Below are positions 50,807 to 60,114 of a DNA stretch of 64,000 nucleotides, in pieces (positions within the stretch are counted from its first letter, which is position 1; the number at the start of each line of letters is the position of its first letter). A program made the translations under genes and the position numbers. Below the pieces are notes generated by a model that had not been told where the DNA came from, did not search any database, and saw only the letters and a list, made by a program, of their open reading frames with translations. Source of the stretch: Micromonospora trifolii (GTDB lineage Bacteria > Actinomycetota > Actinomycetes > Mycobacteriales > Micromonosporaceae); assembly GCF_022229005.1 (NCBI RefSeq), contig NZ_JAKKFD010000029.1, positions 51,008 through 115,007 on the forward strand, read 5' to 3'.

Positions 50807-51762
50807 TGACCCTCGCCCGCGCCGACCAGGCCAGCCGCCGGTACGGCGACGTCCTCGCCCTCGACCGCGTCGACCTGGAAGTGCAGGCCGGTGAGCTGGT
50901 CGGCCTGCTCGGGCCGAACGGCGCCGGCAAGAGCACCCTGATGAACCTGCTGGTGGGCCTGCGCCGCCCCAGCTCCGGGCGGGTCGAGCTGTTCGGCCGC
51001 GACCCCCGCGACCCGGCGAGCCGGCGGCAGATCGGGGTCACCCCGCAGGAGACCGGCCTACCCGGCACGCTGCGCGTCGGCGAGGTCGTCGACTTCGTCT
51101 CCGCGCACTACCCGGACCCGGTGCCCCGGGCGGAGCTGCTCGACCGCTTCGGCCTCGCCGACCTCGTCCGACGGCAGACCGGTGGGCTCTCCGGCGGGCA
51201 GCGCCGCCGGTTGGCGGTGGCGTTGGCGTTCGTCGGCCGGCCCCGGTTGGTGCTGCTCGACGAGCCGACCACGGGCCTGGACGTGGCCGCCCGGCACACC
51301 CTGTGGGAGGCGATCCGGGCATTCCACGAGGACGGCGGCACCGTGCTGTTGAGCAGCCACTACCTGGAGGAGGTGGAGGCGCTCGCCCACCGGGTGGTGG
51401 TCATCGGGCAGGGCCGGGTGCTCGCCGACGACACAGTGGACGCGGTGCGCGGCATCGTGGGCGTACGCCGGGTCAGCCTGGTCGCCGACAACCTGCCCGA
51501 CCTGCCCGGGGTGGTTCGCACCGAACGGGTCGACGGTCGGCTGCACCTGCTCACCACCGACGCCGACGAGTTGGTCCGAGCGCTGGTCACGGCCCAGACC
51601 CCGTTCACCGACCTGGAGGTGCGGCCGACCTCGCTGGAGGAGGCGTTCCTCGCCATCACCAGCGGAGAAGCGCCCGGCGGCGACACCGCCAGCGGGGACA
51701 CGCCCGCCGGCACCGGCCGACCCACCACCGCCGCTGCCGGCGGCCTACCCACCACCGTCTGA
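50806..51762 (+). CDS. ABC transporter ATP-binding protein
   Basis: 318 residues. Walker A GPNGAGKS (about 38-45), Q-loop GVTPQETGLPG, signature LSGGQRRR, Walker B LVLLDEPTTGLD. After about residue 220 comes a C-terminal domain found in drug and antibiotic exporters (VRTERVDGRLHLLTTDADELVRAL), and then a Gly/Thr/Ala-rich tail of about 30 residues. Overlaps the regulator by one base. Exports with the next gene's permease; substrate unknown. Confidence 0.92.
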   Translation: MTLARADQASRRYGDVLALDRVDLEVQAGELVGLLGPNGAGKSTLMNLLVGLRRPSSGRVELFGRDPRDPASRRQIGVTPQETGLPGTLRVGEVVDFVSAHYPDPVPRAELLDRFGLADLVRRQTGGLSGGQRRRLAVALAFVGRPRLVLLDEPTTGLDVAARHTLWEAIRAFHEDGGTVLLSSHYLEEVEALAHRVVVIGQGRVLADDTVDAVRGIVGVRRVSLVADNLPDLPGVVRTERVDGRLHLLTTDADELVRALVTAQTPFTDLEVRPTSLEEAFLAITSGEAPGGDTASGDTPAGTGRPTTAAAGGLPTTV

Positions 51763-51772
51763 GGAGGCCACC

Positions 51773-52510
51773 ATGCAGCTCGCCCTGGTCCACGCCCGCT
51801 ACCAACTCCTGGAGATCATCCGGATTCCGGTGGCCGTCTTCGGCAGCGCCTTCTTCCCGGCCGCCGCAATGATCTTCTTCGTGGTGCCCTTCGCCGGTGA
51901 CGATCCGGTCGGCGCCACCTACGCCACCGCGTCGATGGTCACCTTCTCGGTGATGAGCGCCAACATCTTCCAGTACGGCGTCGGCGTCGCCGAGGACCGC
52001 GACCAGCCCTGGAACCCGTACACCCGGACCCTGCCGGCCGGGCCGGCCCCGCGGTTCGCCGGCCGGGTGCTGGCCGGCCTGGCGCTGACCTACCTCTCGC
52101 TGATCCCGGTCGTCGTGATCGGCGCGACGCTGACCGCGGCCCAGGTCACCCCGGCGGCGTTCCTGCTGGCCCTCGGCACAGTGGCCGTCATCTCGGTGCC
52201 GTTCACGCTGATGGGGCTCGCCATCGGCTACTCGCTGCCGAGCAAAGCCGCGATCGTGGTGGCGCAGGTGCTCTTCCTGCCGCTGGCCTTCGGCGGCGGC
52301 CTGCTCTCCGCGCCGGGTGACGCGCCCGGGTTCATCGAGACGATCGCGCCGTACCTGCCCACCCGGGGCGCTGCCGAACTGATGTGGGCGGCGGCGGCCG
52401 ACTACGACGTGGAGCCGCTGGCAGTGATCATGCTCGGCGTCTGGGTGGTGCTGCTCGCCGCGCTCGCCGGCTGGGCGTACCGGCGGGACGAGGGTCGCCG
52501 GTTCAGCTGA
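51773..52510 (+). CDS. ABC transporter permease (ABC-2 type)
   Basis: 245 residues with six predicted helices. The N-terminal part (QLALVHARYQLLEIIRIPVAVFGSAFFPAAAMIFFVVPF) and the loop YGVGVAEDRDQPWNPYTRTLPAGPAPRFAGRV fit ABC-2 export permeases. A GAGGAGG ribosome site lies just before ATG 51773. Last gene of the regulator and transporter operon. Confidence 0.88.
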   Translation: MQLALVHARYQLLEIIRIPVAVFGSAFFPAAAMIFFVVPFAGDDPVGATYATASMVTFSVMSANIFQYGVGVAEDRDQPWNPYTRTLPAGPAPRFAGRVLAGLALTYLSLIPVVVIGATLTAAQVTPAAFLLALGTVAVISVPFTLMGLAIGYSLPSKAAIVVAQVLFLPLAFGGGLLSAPGDAPGFIETIAPYLPTRGAAELMWAAAADYDVEPLAVIMLGVWVVLLAALAGWAYRRDEGRRFS

Positions 52511-52604
52511 CGATTCGTCCGTTTCCGCCCCGGGCCGCAGCGGGACGGTGCCAGGATTCCGGCAGGGGGCCGCCGTGGCCGCCCGGGCCGAGAGGGGTCT
52601 TGAC

Positions 52605-53369
52605 GTGAGCACCGTCCCGCCGGGTACGCCCTGCTGGGCCGACCTGGCCACCCCGGACCTGACCGACGCGCGGCGCTTCTACCCGGAGCTGTTCGGGTGG
52701 ACCGGCCAGGTCACCCCGGAGCCCGAGGCGGGCGGCTACACGGTCTTCCTGCTCGACGGTAAGCCGGTGGCCGGCGCCGGCCCGCCCGCGATCCCGGACC
52801 AGGTCCCGATCTGGTCGACGTACCTCGCCACCGACGACGCCGAACTGGTCGCCGGCCGGGTCGAACGGGCCGGTGGGCAGGTCGTCGTACCACCGTTCGA
52901 GGTCTTCGACAGGGGTTGGATGGCGGTCTTCGCCGACCCGGCCGGCGCCACCTTCAGCGTCTGGCAGCCGCTGGCCATGGCCGGTGCCGAGGTGTTCAAC
53001 GTGCCGGGCGCGATGAGCTGGAACGAGCTGGTCACCCCCGACCCCGAGGGCGCGAAGGTCTTCTACGAGCTGGTGTTCGGCTGGCAGCCCGACGACCAGG
53101 CGGTGGGCGCGATGACGTACACCGGGTGGCGGCTCGGGACGCAGATCGTCGCCGGCATGATGCCGCCGCTGGCCGACGACTTCCCGGCCGACCTGCCCGC
53201 GTACTGGACCGTGTACTTCGCGGTGCCCGACGCGGACGCCGCCGCGGCCCGCGCCGCCGAGCTGGGCGGAACGATCCTGGTCCCGCCCCGCGACATCCCG
53301 GCGGGCCGCTTCGCCGCCCTGCGCGACCCCCAGGGCGCCCTCTTCTCCGTCATCGACCTGGGCTCCTGA
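52605..53369 (+). CDS. VOC (glyoxalase) family protein with two domains
   Basis: 254 residues as two VOC domains in tandem, each starting WADLATPDLTDARRFYPELFGW and WNELVTPDPEGAKVFYELVFGW. The metal-site residues typical of active glyoxalases are only partly present. GTG 52605 has GAGGGG just upstream. Close to hydroxylase- and CFP-30-type proteins of Actinobacteria, but the substrate is unknown. Confidence 0.87.
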   Translation: MSTVPPGTPCWADLATPDLTDARRFYPELFGWTGQVTPEPEAGGYTVFLLDGKPVAGAGPPAIPDQVPIWSTYLATDDAELVAGRVERAGGQVVVPPFEVFDRGWMAVFADPAGATFSVWQPLAMAGAEVFNVPGAMSWNELVTPDPEGAKVFYELVFGWQPDDQAVGAMTYTGWRLGTQIVAGMMPPLADDFPADLPAYWTVYFAVPDADAAAARAAELGGTILVPPRDIPAGRFAALRDPQGALFSVIDLGS

Positions 53370-53386
53370 CCCAGCGCCTGCGTGCG

Positions 53387-54187
53387 TCAGGGACGGGTGG
53401 GGCGGACGGGCACCACCAACGGGCCGTGAGCGCCGGGGACCACCCGGACGCTGGCCCGGTAGTGGGTGGCGAGCAGCTCCTCGGTCAGCACCTCGGACGG
53501 GGTCCCGGCGGCCACCACCCGACCGGCGGCGAGCATCACCATCCGGTCGGCGTACTCACCGGCCAGGGAGAGGTCGTGCATCGTGGCCAGGACGGTCAGG
53601 CCATGCTCGCGGCGTAGCTGGTCGACGACTTCGAGCACGTCCTGCTGGTGGCCGATGTCGAGCGCGCTGGTCGGCTCGTCGAGCAGCAGCAGCGTCGCGC
53701 CCTGGGCGAGCGCGCGGGCGAGGAACACCCTCTGCCGTTCGCCGCCGGAGAGGGTGGCCAGTTCGCGGCGGTGGAAGCCGGCGAGGTCCAACCGCCCCAG
53801 CACCTCGTGCACGGCGTCGACGTCGGCTGTCGACTCCCGGCCCAGGGTCGGGATGTACGGGGTGCGGCCGAGCAGCACGTAGTCCAGCACCGACATGCCG
53901 GGCGGCACCACCGGGGACTGTGCCACGGTGGCCACTGTCCGGGCGCGGTCCCGACGGCGCAGCGCGGCACTCGGCGTACCGAAGAGGGTGATCGTCTTCG
54001 GCGCGGGCAGCAGGCCGCCGACGGCGCGCAACAGTGTGGATTTGCCGGCGCCGTTCGGGCCGATCACCGTGACCCACTCGCCGACGGCGACGGTGAGGTC
54101 GACGCCGGTCAGGATCGGCGTGCCACCGAGGGCGACGTGCAGCCCGCGCACCTCGACGGCCGGCGTGCCGGCGGGTTCGCGGCTCAC
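53387..54187 (-). CDS. Cobalamin-type ABC importer, ATP-binding protein (BtuD/FecE-like)
   Basis: 266 residues. Walker A GPNGAGKST, signature LSGGERQRV, Walker B TLLLLDEPTSALD and switch histidine MHDLSLAG mark a type II importer. GTG 54187 overlaps the permease stop by four bases. Family alone would allow iron-siderophore or haem transport, but a cobalamin riboswitch precedes this operon, which favours vitamin B12 or a corrinoid. Confidence 0.9.
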   Translation of the reverse strand: MSREPAGTPAVEVRGLHVALGGTPILTGVDLTVAVGEWVTVIGPNGAGKSTLLRAVGGLLPAPKTITLFGTPSAALRRRDRARTVATVAQSPVVPPGMSVLDYVLLGRTPYIPTLGRESTADVDAVHEVLGRLDLAGFHRRELATLSGGERQRVFLARALAQGATLLLLDEPTSALDIGHQQDVLEVVDQLRREHGLTVLATMHDLSLAGEYADRMVMLAAGRVVAAGTPSEVLTEELLATHYRASVRVVPGAHGPLVVPVRPTRP

Positions 54188-55353
54188 GTGAGCACTCGCC
54201 GCGCGGTCCGCAGCACGAGGACGAAGAACGGGCCGCCCAGCAGGGCGGTCACCACGCCGATCGGCAGCTCGGACGGAGCGGCGACGGTGCGGGCCACCAC
54301 ATCGGTGAGCGCCAGGAACGCGCCGCCGAACAGCAGTGACATCGGCAGGATCACCCGGTAGCTGGACCCGGCGAGCAGCCGGACGGTGTGCGGCACGATG
54401 ATGCCGACGAAGCCGATCAGCCCGGTCGCGGAGACCGCCGCGGCGGTGCCCAGCGAGGCGGCGGCGATCAGCAGGTAGCGGGTGCGCTGCGGGTGCAGGC
54501 CCAGACTCCTCGCCTCGTCGTCGCCGACCGCGAGGACGTCCAGTTCGCGGCGGTGCAGCAGCACGACGACAGTGGTCAACGCGGCGTACGGCAGCACCAG
54601 CAGCACGTCGTGCCAACCCGCGGTGGCCAGCCGGCCGAGCAGCCAGGAGTAGACCGGCTGGATGCTGTCGGCGTGTCGTTGCAGGAGGTACGTCTGCCCG
54701 GCGGAGAGGAACGCGGAGACCGCCACGCCGGCCAGGATCAGCATCGCCGGTGACCCACGTCGCCCACCGGCCGCGCCGAGCACGTAGGTCATCGTGACGG
54801 CGAGCAGCGAACCGGCGAACGCGGCCAGCGGGATGGTCATCGGCAACCCGGAGAGCGTGCCCTGCCGGCCGGCGCCGCCGAGGGCGATCGCCGCGGTGAC
54901 CGCGAGGCCGGCGCCGGCGGCCACACCGAGCAGGTACGGGTCGGCCAGCGGGTTGCGGAACACGCCCTGGTAGCAACCGCCGGCGAGGGCGAGCAGACCG
55001 CCGACGAGCAGGCCCAGCACCACCCGGGGCAGGCGCAGCTCGGTGACGATCGCGATCTCACGCTCGGTCAGCCCGCTGTCCAGGTGCACCCCGGGGAACA
55101 GGTTGAGCAGCTCGGCGGCGACGCTGCCCGGGGGCAGGCTCACCGGACCGAGCGACACCCCGACGACGAGCGCGACGAGCACCGCGACCAACCCCGCGAC
55201 CAACCACCGCAGGCGCAGCCCGGCGGGCCGGGCCCCGGACGGCAGCCCGGCGGGCCGGGCCGGGGTACGTGGCTCGGCCCGTGGGGACGACGGCGGCGTG
55301 CCGGCCGGACGACCGGTTGGTGCCGGATCGGACACCTGTCGCGACCCGGTCAC
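54184..55353 (-). CDS. Cobalamin-type ABC importer, permease (BtuC/FecCD family)
   Basis: 389 residues with about ten helices. Clear family blocks are LRLPRVVLGLLVGGLLALAGGCYQGVFRNPLADPYLLGVAAGAGLAVT and GFVGIIVPHTVRLLAGSSYRVILPMSLLFGGAFL. An unusual hydrophilic N-terminus of about 40 residues, rich in Pro and Arg, precedes helix 1. The next gene downstream overlaps by four bases. Confidence 0.92.
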   Translation of the reverse strand: MTGSRQVSDPAPTGRPAGTPPSSPRAEPRTPARPAGLPSGARPAGLRLRWLVAGLVAVLVALVVGVSLGPVSLPPGSVAAELLNLFPGVHLDSGLTEREIAIVTELRLPRVVLGLLVGGLLALAGGCYQGVFRNPLADPYLLGVAAGAGLAVTAAIALGGAGRQGTLSGLPMTIPLAAFAGSLLAVTMTYVLGAAGGRRGSPAMLILAGVAVSAFLSAGQTYLLQRHADSIQPVYSWLLGRLATAGWHDVLLVLPYAALTTVVVLLHRRELDVLAVGDDEARSLGLHPQRTRYLLIAAASLGTAAAVSATGLIGFVGIIVPHTVRLLAGSSYRVILPMSLLFGGAFLALTDVVARTVAAPSELPIGVVTALLGGPFFVLVLRTARRVLT

Positions 55354-55366
55354 CGACGGACGACGG

Positions 55367-56296
55367 TCACGCGGGCACCTTGGCGACCGCGTCGATGATG
55401 ACCCGGAGCAGGTCCACGACCCGCGGGCCCCAGCGGGAGGCGATGTCGTCGTCGAGGGCGACGACCTGGTTGTTCTTCACAGCGGTGAGGCCGGCCCAGC
55501 CACTGCGTGCCTTGACGGTGTCGGCGTTCTGCTGGCAGCACTTGGCATCGGCCAGGAAGACGAAGTCCGGATCGGCCTTGACGATGAACTCCTGGGACAG
55601 CTGCGGGTAGCCGAAGTTCTTGTTGTCCGCGTCGGCCGGGTCGGCGATGTTGGTGAGGCCGGCCTGGCTGTAGAGCGAGCCGATGAAGGTCTTGCTGGTG
55701 GCGCTGTACAGCTCCGGGCCCAGCTCGTGGAAGTAGGTGAGCTTCTCGGCGCGCTGCGGCAGGTCCTTGACCAGCTTGGCGATGTCGTCCTTCATCCGGG
55801 TGGCGACGTCGGTGGCCTGGTCGGCGTGCCCGGTCAGCGTGCCCAGCTCGGTGATCTGCCGGTACGAGTCGTCGAGCGTGACCGCCGCCGGGGTCTGGTA
55901 CACCGGAATCTTCAGCTTGCCGAGCTGCTCGACGATCTTGTTGCGGTCGTCGGAGAGCACCACGAGGTCGGGGTTCTTGCCGGCGATCGCCTCGGCGTTC
56001 GGCTGGAAGGCCGAGAGGTCGGTCTTGGGCACGTCGGCCGGGTAGTTCGACTGGTCGTCGACGGCGGTGACCTGCGGGCCGGCACCGATCGCGAAGAGCA
56101 TCTCGGTGGCGGTGGGCGACAGCACGACGATCTTCTCGGGGCGCTTGTCGAGGGTGAGCGCGCCGACGGTGACCGGGTAGGCGGCGGCAGCGGTGCCGGC
56201 GCTCGGCTGGTCGTCTGCCTTCTCGGCGCAGGCGCCGAGGGCGAGCGCGGTGACCGCGAGGGTCGCCGCGAAGAGCCGAGAGGTGTGTCTGAACAT
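55367..56296 (-). CDS. Cobalamin-type ABC importer, substrate-binding lipoprotein (BtuF-like)
   Basis: 309 residues. A lipoprotein signal ends in the lipobox LGA-C23. The two-lobed type III binding fold shows IVVLSPTATEMLFAIGAG, NPDLVVLSDDRNKIVEQL and FHELGPELYSATSKTFIGSL. ATG 56296 has GGAGG at 56306-56302. That site overlaps a hairpin downstream of a cobalamin riboswitch, so synthesis should fall when cobalamin is abundant. Confidence 0.9.
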   Translation of the reverse strand: MFRHTSRLFAATLAVTALALGACAEKADDQPSAGTAAAAYPVTVGALTLDKRPEKIVVLSPTATEMLFAIGAGPQVTAVDDQSNYPADVPKTDLSAFQPNAEAIAGKNPDLVVLSDDRNKIVEQLGKLKIPVYQTPAAVTLDDSYRQITELGTLTGHADQATDVATRMKDDIAKLVKDLPQRAEKLTYFHELGPELYSATSKTFIGSLYSQAGLTNIADPADADNKNFGYPQLSQEFIVKADPDFVFLADAKCCQQNADTVKARSGWAGLTAVKNNQVVALDDDIASRWGPRVVDLLRVIIDAVAKVPA

Positions 56297-56304
56297 GGGG
56301 GCCT

Positions 56305-56340
56305 CCTGTCGGTCGAGGAGTGTGGTGCTTCGCCGACAGG
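56305..56340 (-). promoter_or_regulatory. Hairpin overlapping the ribosome binding site
   Basis: CCTGTCGG (minus strand, 56340-56333) pairs with CCGACAGG (56312-56305), whose end overlaps the GGAGG ribosome site of the binding-protein gene. Probable expression platform of the upstream riboswitch. Confidence 0.65.
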
Positions 56341-56389
56341 GACTTTCGTACGCCCGCCCACGAGGCGCCCTTCCTCGAGAGCGCGTTTC

Positions 56390-56493
56390 GCGACCGATCC
56401 GTAGGCGACCTGGCTCGTCCCCACCGAGTGGTGGGGCATCACAGTTGCGGGACAGCGCCGGGATGAGCACCGGCTTCGCTGCGGACTGGTCGC
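56390..56493 (-). promoter_or_regulatory. Cobalamin (AdoCbl) riboswitch
   Basis: On the minus strand, after the closing stem GCGACC, come AAGCCGGTG, CATCCCGGCGCTG and CCCGCAACTGTG, then an eight-base-pair-like hairpin (CCCCACCACTCGGTGGGG) and the B12-box region ACGAGCCAGGTCGCC. The final GGTCGC (56395-56390) closes P1 with GCGACC at 56493-56488. These are the conserved segments of the cobalamin aptamer, in the right order. It precedes the BtuF-like gene by about 95 bases. Confidence 0.88.
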
Positions 56494-56624
56494 TAAGACG
56501 GTAGCGCACCGCCACGACGTGCCGGATCGATCAAGGGCCGGTCGGCAGCCGTCGATACCTCGGACACCGGCACAGTGCGGGGCGGGGAGGCATATGTCCG
56601 GGATCCTGGGGTTTCGGAGCGGGT

Positions 56625-56659
56625 GGTGGGGCCCCGCCGGGGCGGGACGGGGCCCCACC
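56625..56659 (-). terminator. Terminator after the M14 carboxypeptidase
   Basis: A 12-bp perfect stem (GGTGGGGCCCCG and complement) around an 11-base loop, a few bases after the gene's stop codon. Confidence 0.8.
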
Positions 56660-56662
56660 CGA

Positions 56663-58543
56663 TCAGGAGGACGTGATGGTGACGTTGTCCACAGCCGCCT
56701 CTACCAGGCTGGCTCCGGACGCATCCGCCGCCTCGACGAGCACGCGGACCGACTGGCCGGCGTACGGGGTGAGGTTGAGGTTGGCGACCGCCCAACTCCC
56801 GTTGCGGTTGCTGGCCGCGCCGGCCTGGGTGAGCAGCGCTGTGGTGCCGCCGTTGTGCACGACGCTCACCCGCAGGTAGTCAGCCGACGAGGCGTTCGAA
56901 CCGTGCGCCAGGTACCAGGCGAGCGAGAGGGTCAGCGTGCCGGACGACGGCAGGGTCACCGCCGGGGACCGGGCGCTGGTCACGCCGCCGTCGACGTCGT
57001 AGTCACCGGCCGCCGAGCCGGCGAGCCGGCCGGTGACCAGATCGTTGGACCCGGCGTACGGGGTGAGCTGCTTGGCTCCGGAGGACGTGGTCGCCTGGGC
57101 GGCGCCGCGCTCGAACGCCCCGAGGGTGGCGGTGTCGGTGCCGGCCGGGTTGATGGTCCAGCCGGTGGCGGTCTCGAAGGTGTCCGACCAGACAGTGGTG
57201 CCGCCACCGCCGCCGCAGTACTGCGCCTGCTTGCCGATGGCCCGGTACGGGCAGTCGGCGTACTCGCTGAGGATCAGCACCGCCTCCCGGTTGCGCGAGG
57301 TCTGCGCCGGGATCACCTCGTCGGGCGGGTAGAAGCCGCCGCCGCCGGACGAGCCCGGGTACATCTCGAAGGTGTACGCCCAGATGTTGTGGGTGGCCCA
57401 CATCCAGTCGAGGCTGTCTCCGTCGGTGATGTAGAGGTCGCTGGACTGTTCCGGGGTGTAGCCGTTGGTGGCCGCCATCTGCTGACCGATGGTGGCGAAG
57501 GTGCTGTACTGGTCCGCGTTCATCCCGGTCGCGGTGTTCGCTGTGGTGTAGCCGTACGGCCAGAGCACCAGCTGCGAGTAGGTGTGGAAGTCGATGTTGG
57601 CCTTGATCTGCTGCACGCCGCCGACCACCCGGCCGTTGACGAAGTTGCGCAGCGCCTGCGTCTCGGGCGCGGAGAACGCCGACGGCCCTCGGTAGGTCTC
57701 CGACGAGGTGGTGCCGGACGAGCCGCCGCAGCATCCCCAGTTGTAGGACCAGTTGCGGTTCAGGTCGGTGCCGACGTTGGACGAGCCGCTGTTGGGCTGC
57801 CGGTTCTTGCGCCAGGACCGGTACGAGCCGGTGGCGATGTCGTACTCGCTGCCGTCCGGGTTGACCGTCGGCACGATCCAGAGCTCCCGGCCGTTGACGA
57901 TGTTGGTGATCCGGGAGTCGCTGCCGTAGCTGTCGGTGAAGAGGTTGAGCAGGTAGATCGCCATCTCGACGGTCAGGTGCTCACGAGCGTGCTGCTGGGA
58001 GTTGAACAGGATCTCCGGCTCGTTCTCGTCGGTGCCGACGTTGTCGGAGATCTTCACAGCCATCAGGTCGCGGCCCTCGTACGACGAACCGATGCTGATC
58101 TTGCGGGCGATCGCCGGATGGTCGGCGACGACCTGGTTCACGACGGCGGTCAGTTCCGCGTAGTCGTGGTAGTTCGAGTCGGCCGGCGGGAAGGCCAGCG
58201 CGCCGAAGTCGCCGGCGCCGCGCTCGGCGTTGGGTGGCGGGGCGAGCGGTTCCAGCCGGAAGCCGAGCTTGCCGATCGCGGTGGCCTCGGCCGCGGTGGC
58301 CGAGATGTGCAGCACGCCGTGTTCGGAGTAGTCGATGGCGGCTCCGGTGCGGGCCACCGCGTTGCGGTCGGCGAGGGTCCGGGGCCCGAGTACCCGGTAG
58401 CCAGCGGCGGCGGCCGGCTCGGCGGTGCGGTCCGGTGCCGGTCGGGCGGCGACCGGGCCGGCGGCGACGGTGACGATGCCCAGCCCGGTGACGACAGCGA
58501 GCACCAGGACACGGCGGAGGGGGATGGGCGTGCGGAGGGCCAT
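56663..58543 (-). CDS. Secreted M14 zinc carboxypeptidase
   Basis: 626 residues. A signal peptide (about 1-33) and a propeptide-like segment precede the catalytic domain with zinc ligands H185 and E188 (HARE) and H320 (DFHTYS), and the catalytic E393 (FEMYPG). Conserved VNPDGSEYD and GTDLNRNWSYNWG help fix the family. From about 450 to the end is a beta-sandwich jelly-roll domain (WSDTFETATGW onward), as in other actinobacterial exported enzymes. Carboxypeptidase specificity is not predictable. Confidence 0.92.
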   Translation of the reverse strand: MALRTPIPLRRVLVLAVVTGLGIVTVAAGPVAARPAPDRTAEPAAAAGYRVLGPRTLADRNAVARTGAAIDYSEHGVLHISATAAEATAIGKLGFRLEPLAPPPNAERGAGDFGALAFPPADSNYHDYAELTAVVNQVVADHPAIARKISIGSSYEGRDLMAVKISDNVGTDENEPEILFNSQQHAREHLTVEMAIYLLNLFTDSYGSDSRITNIVNGRELWIVPTVNPDGSEYDIATGSYRSWRKNRQPNSGSSNVGTDLNRNWSYNWGCCGGSSGTTSSETYRGPSAFSAPETQALRNFVNGRVVGGVQQIKANIDFHTYSQLVLWPYGYTTANTATGMNADQYSTFATIGQQMAATNGYTPEQSSDLYITDGDSLDWMWATHNIWAYTFEMYPGSSGGGGFYPPDEVIPAQTSRNREAVLILSEYADCPYRAIGKQAQYCGGGGGTTVWSDTFETATGWTINPAGTDTATLGAFERGAAQATTSSGAKQLTPYAGSNDLVTGRLAGSAAGDYDVDGGVTSARSPAVTLPSSGTLTLSLAWYLAHGSNASSADYLRVSVVHNGGTTALLTQAGAASNRNGSWAVANLNLTPYAGQSVRVLVEAADASGASLVEAAVDNVTITSS

Positions 58544-58577
58544 GGACTACCTCCTCGATGGGCGGGAGATCCCGCTC

Positions 58578-58624
58578 GGTGAAGGACACTTCACCACCTG
58601 TCACATGGTCATATCAATATTGAT
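58578..58624. promoter_or_regulatory. Two palindromes upstream of the M14 gene
   Basis: GGTGAAG and CTTCACC at 58578-58595 form a seven-bp stem with a four-base loop. ATCAATATTGAT, a perfect 12-bp palindrome, lies at 58613-58624 in an AT-rich patch. Both may be regulator sites for the divergent M14 and C39-like genes; the regulator is unknown. Confidence 0.4.
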
Positions 58625-58753
58625 CGCTGCGTTAGCCATCCCAGGCGGATCATCATGGCGGCAATGATTTTCCACCTATCAACATCTGGCGAAACTTCCC
58701 TCCAAGCGGAAAACTGACCAGCGACGATGCCCCCTCGACACCGCGGAGCACCC

Positions 58754-60091
58754 ATGGCCAGATCCCGCCTGCGCGCGGCCGCCCTCGCCGGCGTCACCAC
58801 GCTCACACTGCTCACCAGCGCCACGCCCGCGCTGGCGGCCCACCCGCCCGCACCCGCCCACGACGAGCAGATCACCTACCAGGACTGGTCCGGGCCCGCC
58901 GACTGGCACCGGGGCAGCCGGGCCGGCACCCGCGTCGTGCCCGGCGCCCGAGCGGGCGTCACCCTGGCCCGCCCGGCCGGCACCATCGAGTACGCGGACC
59001 CGCACACCGGCGCCACCCGCACCTGGGAGTACGGCACCTGGACCTCACCGGTGACCCGTGTCGGGTTCGACGCCACCGAGCTGATCGCCTCGTGGAACGC
59101 GGAGACCCCCGCCGGCACCTGGATCCAGGTGGAGATGCAGGGCAGCTACACCAGCGGCGACCAGACCCCGTGGTACGTCCTGGGTCGCTGGGCGTCCGGC
59201 GACACCGACATCAAGCGGACCAGCGTCGACCGGCAGGGCGACCCCTGGTCGACGATCTGGACCGACACCTTCAGCATCGACGACGCCGCCGCCGGGGTGC
59301 TGCTGCGGTCGTACCAGCTCAAGCTGACCCTCTATCGCGCACCCGGGCAGAGCGCCGCCCCGGTGGTCCGGATGTTGGGCGCGATGAGTTCCACAGTGCC
59401 GGACCGGTTCACAGTGCCCCCGAGCGCCGGGCACATCGCCTGGGGCCGGGAGCTGCCGGTGCCGCGCTACTCGCAGAACGTGCACTCCGGGCACTACCCC
59501 GAGTACGACGGCGGCGGCGAGGCGTGGTGCTCACCAACCTCGACGGAGATGGTGGTCGAGTACTGGGGTCGCAAACCGTCGGCGGCCGACACCTCCTGGG
59601 TGGACCCGACCTACCCCGACCCGACGGTCAACCACGCCGCCCGGATGACCTACGACTACGCGTACGACGGCGCGGGCAACTGGCCGTTCAACACCGCGTA
59701 CGCGGCCAGTTTCCCCGGGCTGGAGGGCCGGGTGACCCGGCTGCACTCGCTGGACGAGCTGGAGCGTTTCATCGCCGCCGGGATCCCCGTCGTAACCAGC
59801 CAGTCCTTCCTCGCCAGTGAGCTGGACGGGGCGAACTACGGCACCTCCGGGCACCTGTTCGTGGTGGTCGGCTTCACCGCCGACGGCGACGTGATCGTCA
59901 ACGACCCGGCCTCGTCCAGCAACGACGTGGTGCGCAACGTCTACAAGCGTGCGCAGTTCGAGCAGATCTGGCTGCGGACCAAGCGCACCAACGCCAGCGG
60001 CGGCGTGTCCGGCGGCTCAGGCGGCATCGCGTACCTGATCAAGCCCACCACAAAGCCCTGGCCCAAGGTCCCCGGCTCCACCAACTGGTAA
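58754..60091 (+). CDS. Secreted C39-like peptidase
   Basis: 445 residues. A signal peptide (about 1-29) is followed by a beta-rich N-terminal domain (about 35-220), and a C39_2-type papain-fold domain with C259 (AWCSPTSTEM), H367 (GHLFVVVGF) and D384 (VNDPAS). The start ATG 58754 has GGAG at 58745-58748; an upstream ATG lacks a site. Divergent from the M14 carboxypeptidase. No ABC transporter or bacteriocin gene is near, so processing of a leader peptide is unlikely; hydrolysis of external protein or wall peptide is more likely. Confidence 0.87.
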   Translation: MARSRLRAAALAGVTTLTLLTSATPALAAHPPAPAHDEQITYQDWSGPADWHRGSRAGTRVVPGARAGVTLARPAGTIEYADPHTGATRTWEYGTWTSPVTRVGFDATELIASWNAETPAGTWIQVEMQGSYTSGDQTPWYVLGRWASGDTDIKRTSVDRQGDPWSTIWTDTFSIDDAAAGVLLRSYQLKLTLYRAPGQSAAPVVRMLGAMSSTVPDRFTVPPSAGHIAWGRELPVPRYSQNVHSGHYPEYDGGGEAWCSPTSTEMVVEYWGRKPSAADTSWVDPTYPDPTVNHAARMTYDYAYDGAGNWPFNTAYAASFPGLEGRVTRLHSLDELERFIAAGIPVVTSQSFLASELDGANYGTSGHLFVVVGFTADGDVIVNDPASSSNDVVRNVYKRAQFEQIWLRTKRTNASGGVSGGSGGIAYLIKPTTKPWPKVPGSTNW

Positions 60092-60114
60092 CCCCAACCC
60101 CCGCGTCAGCACAG

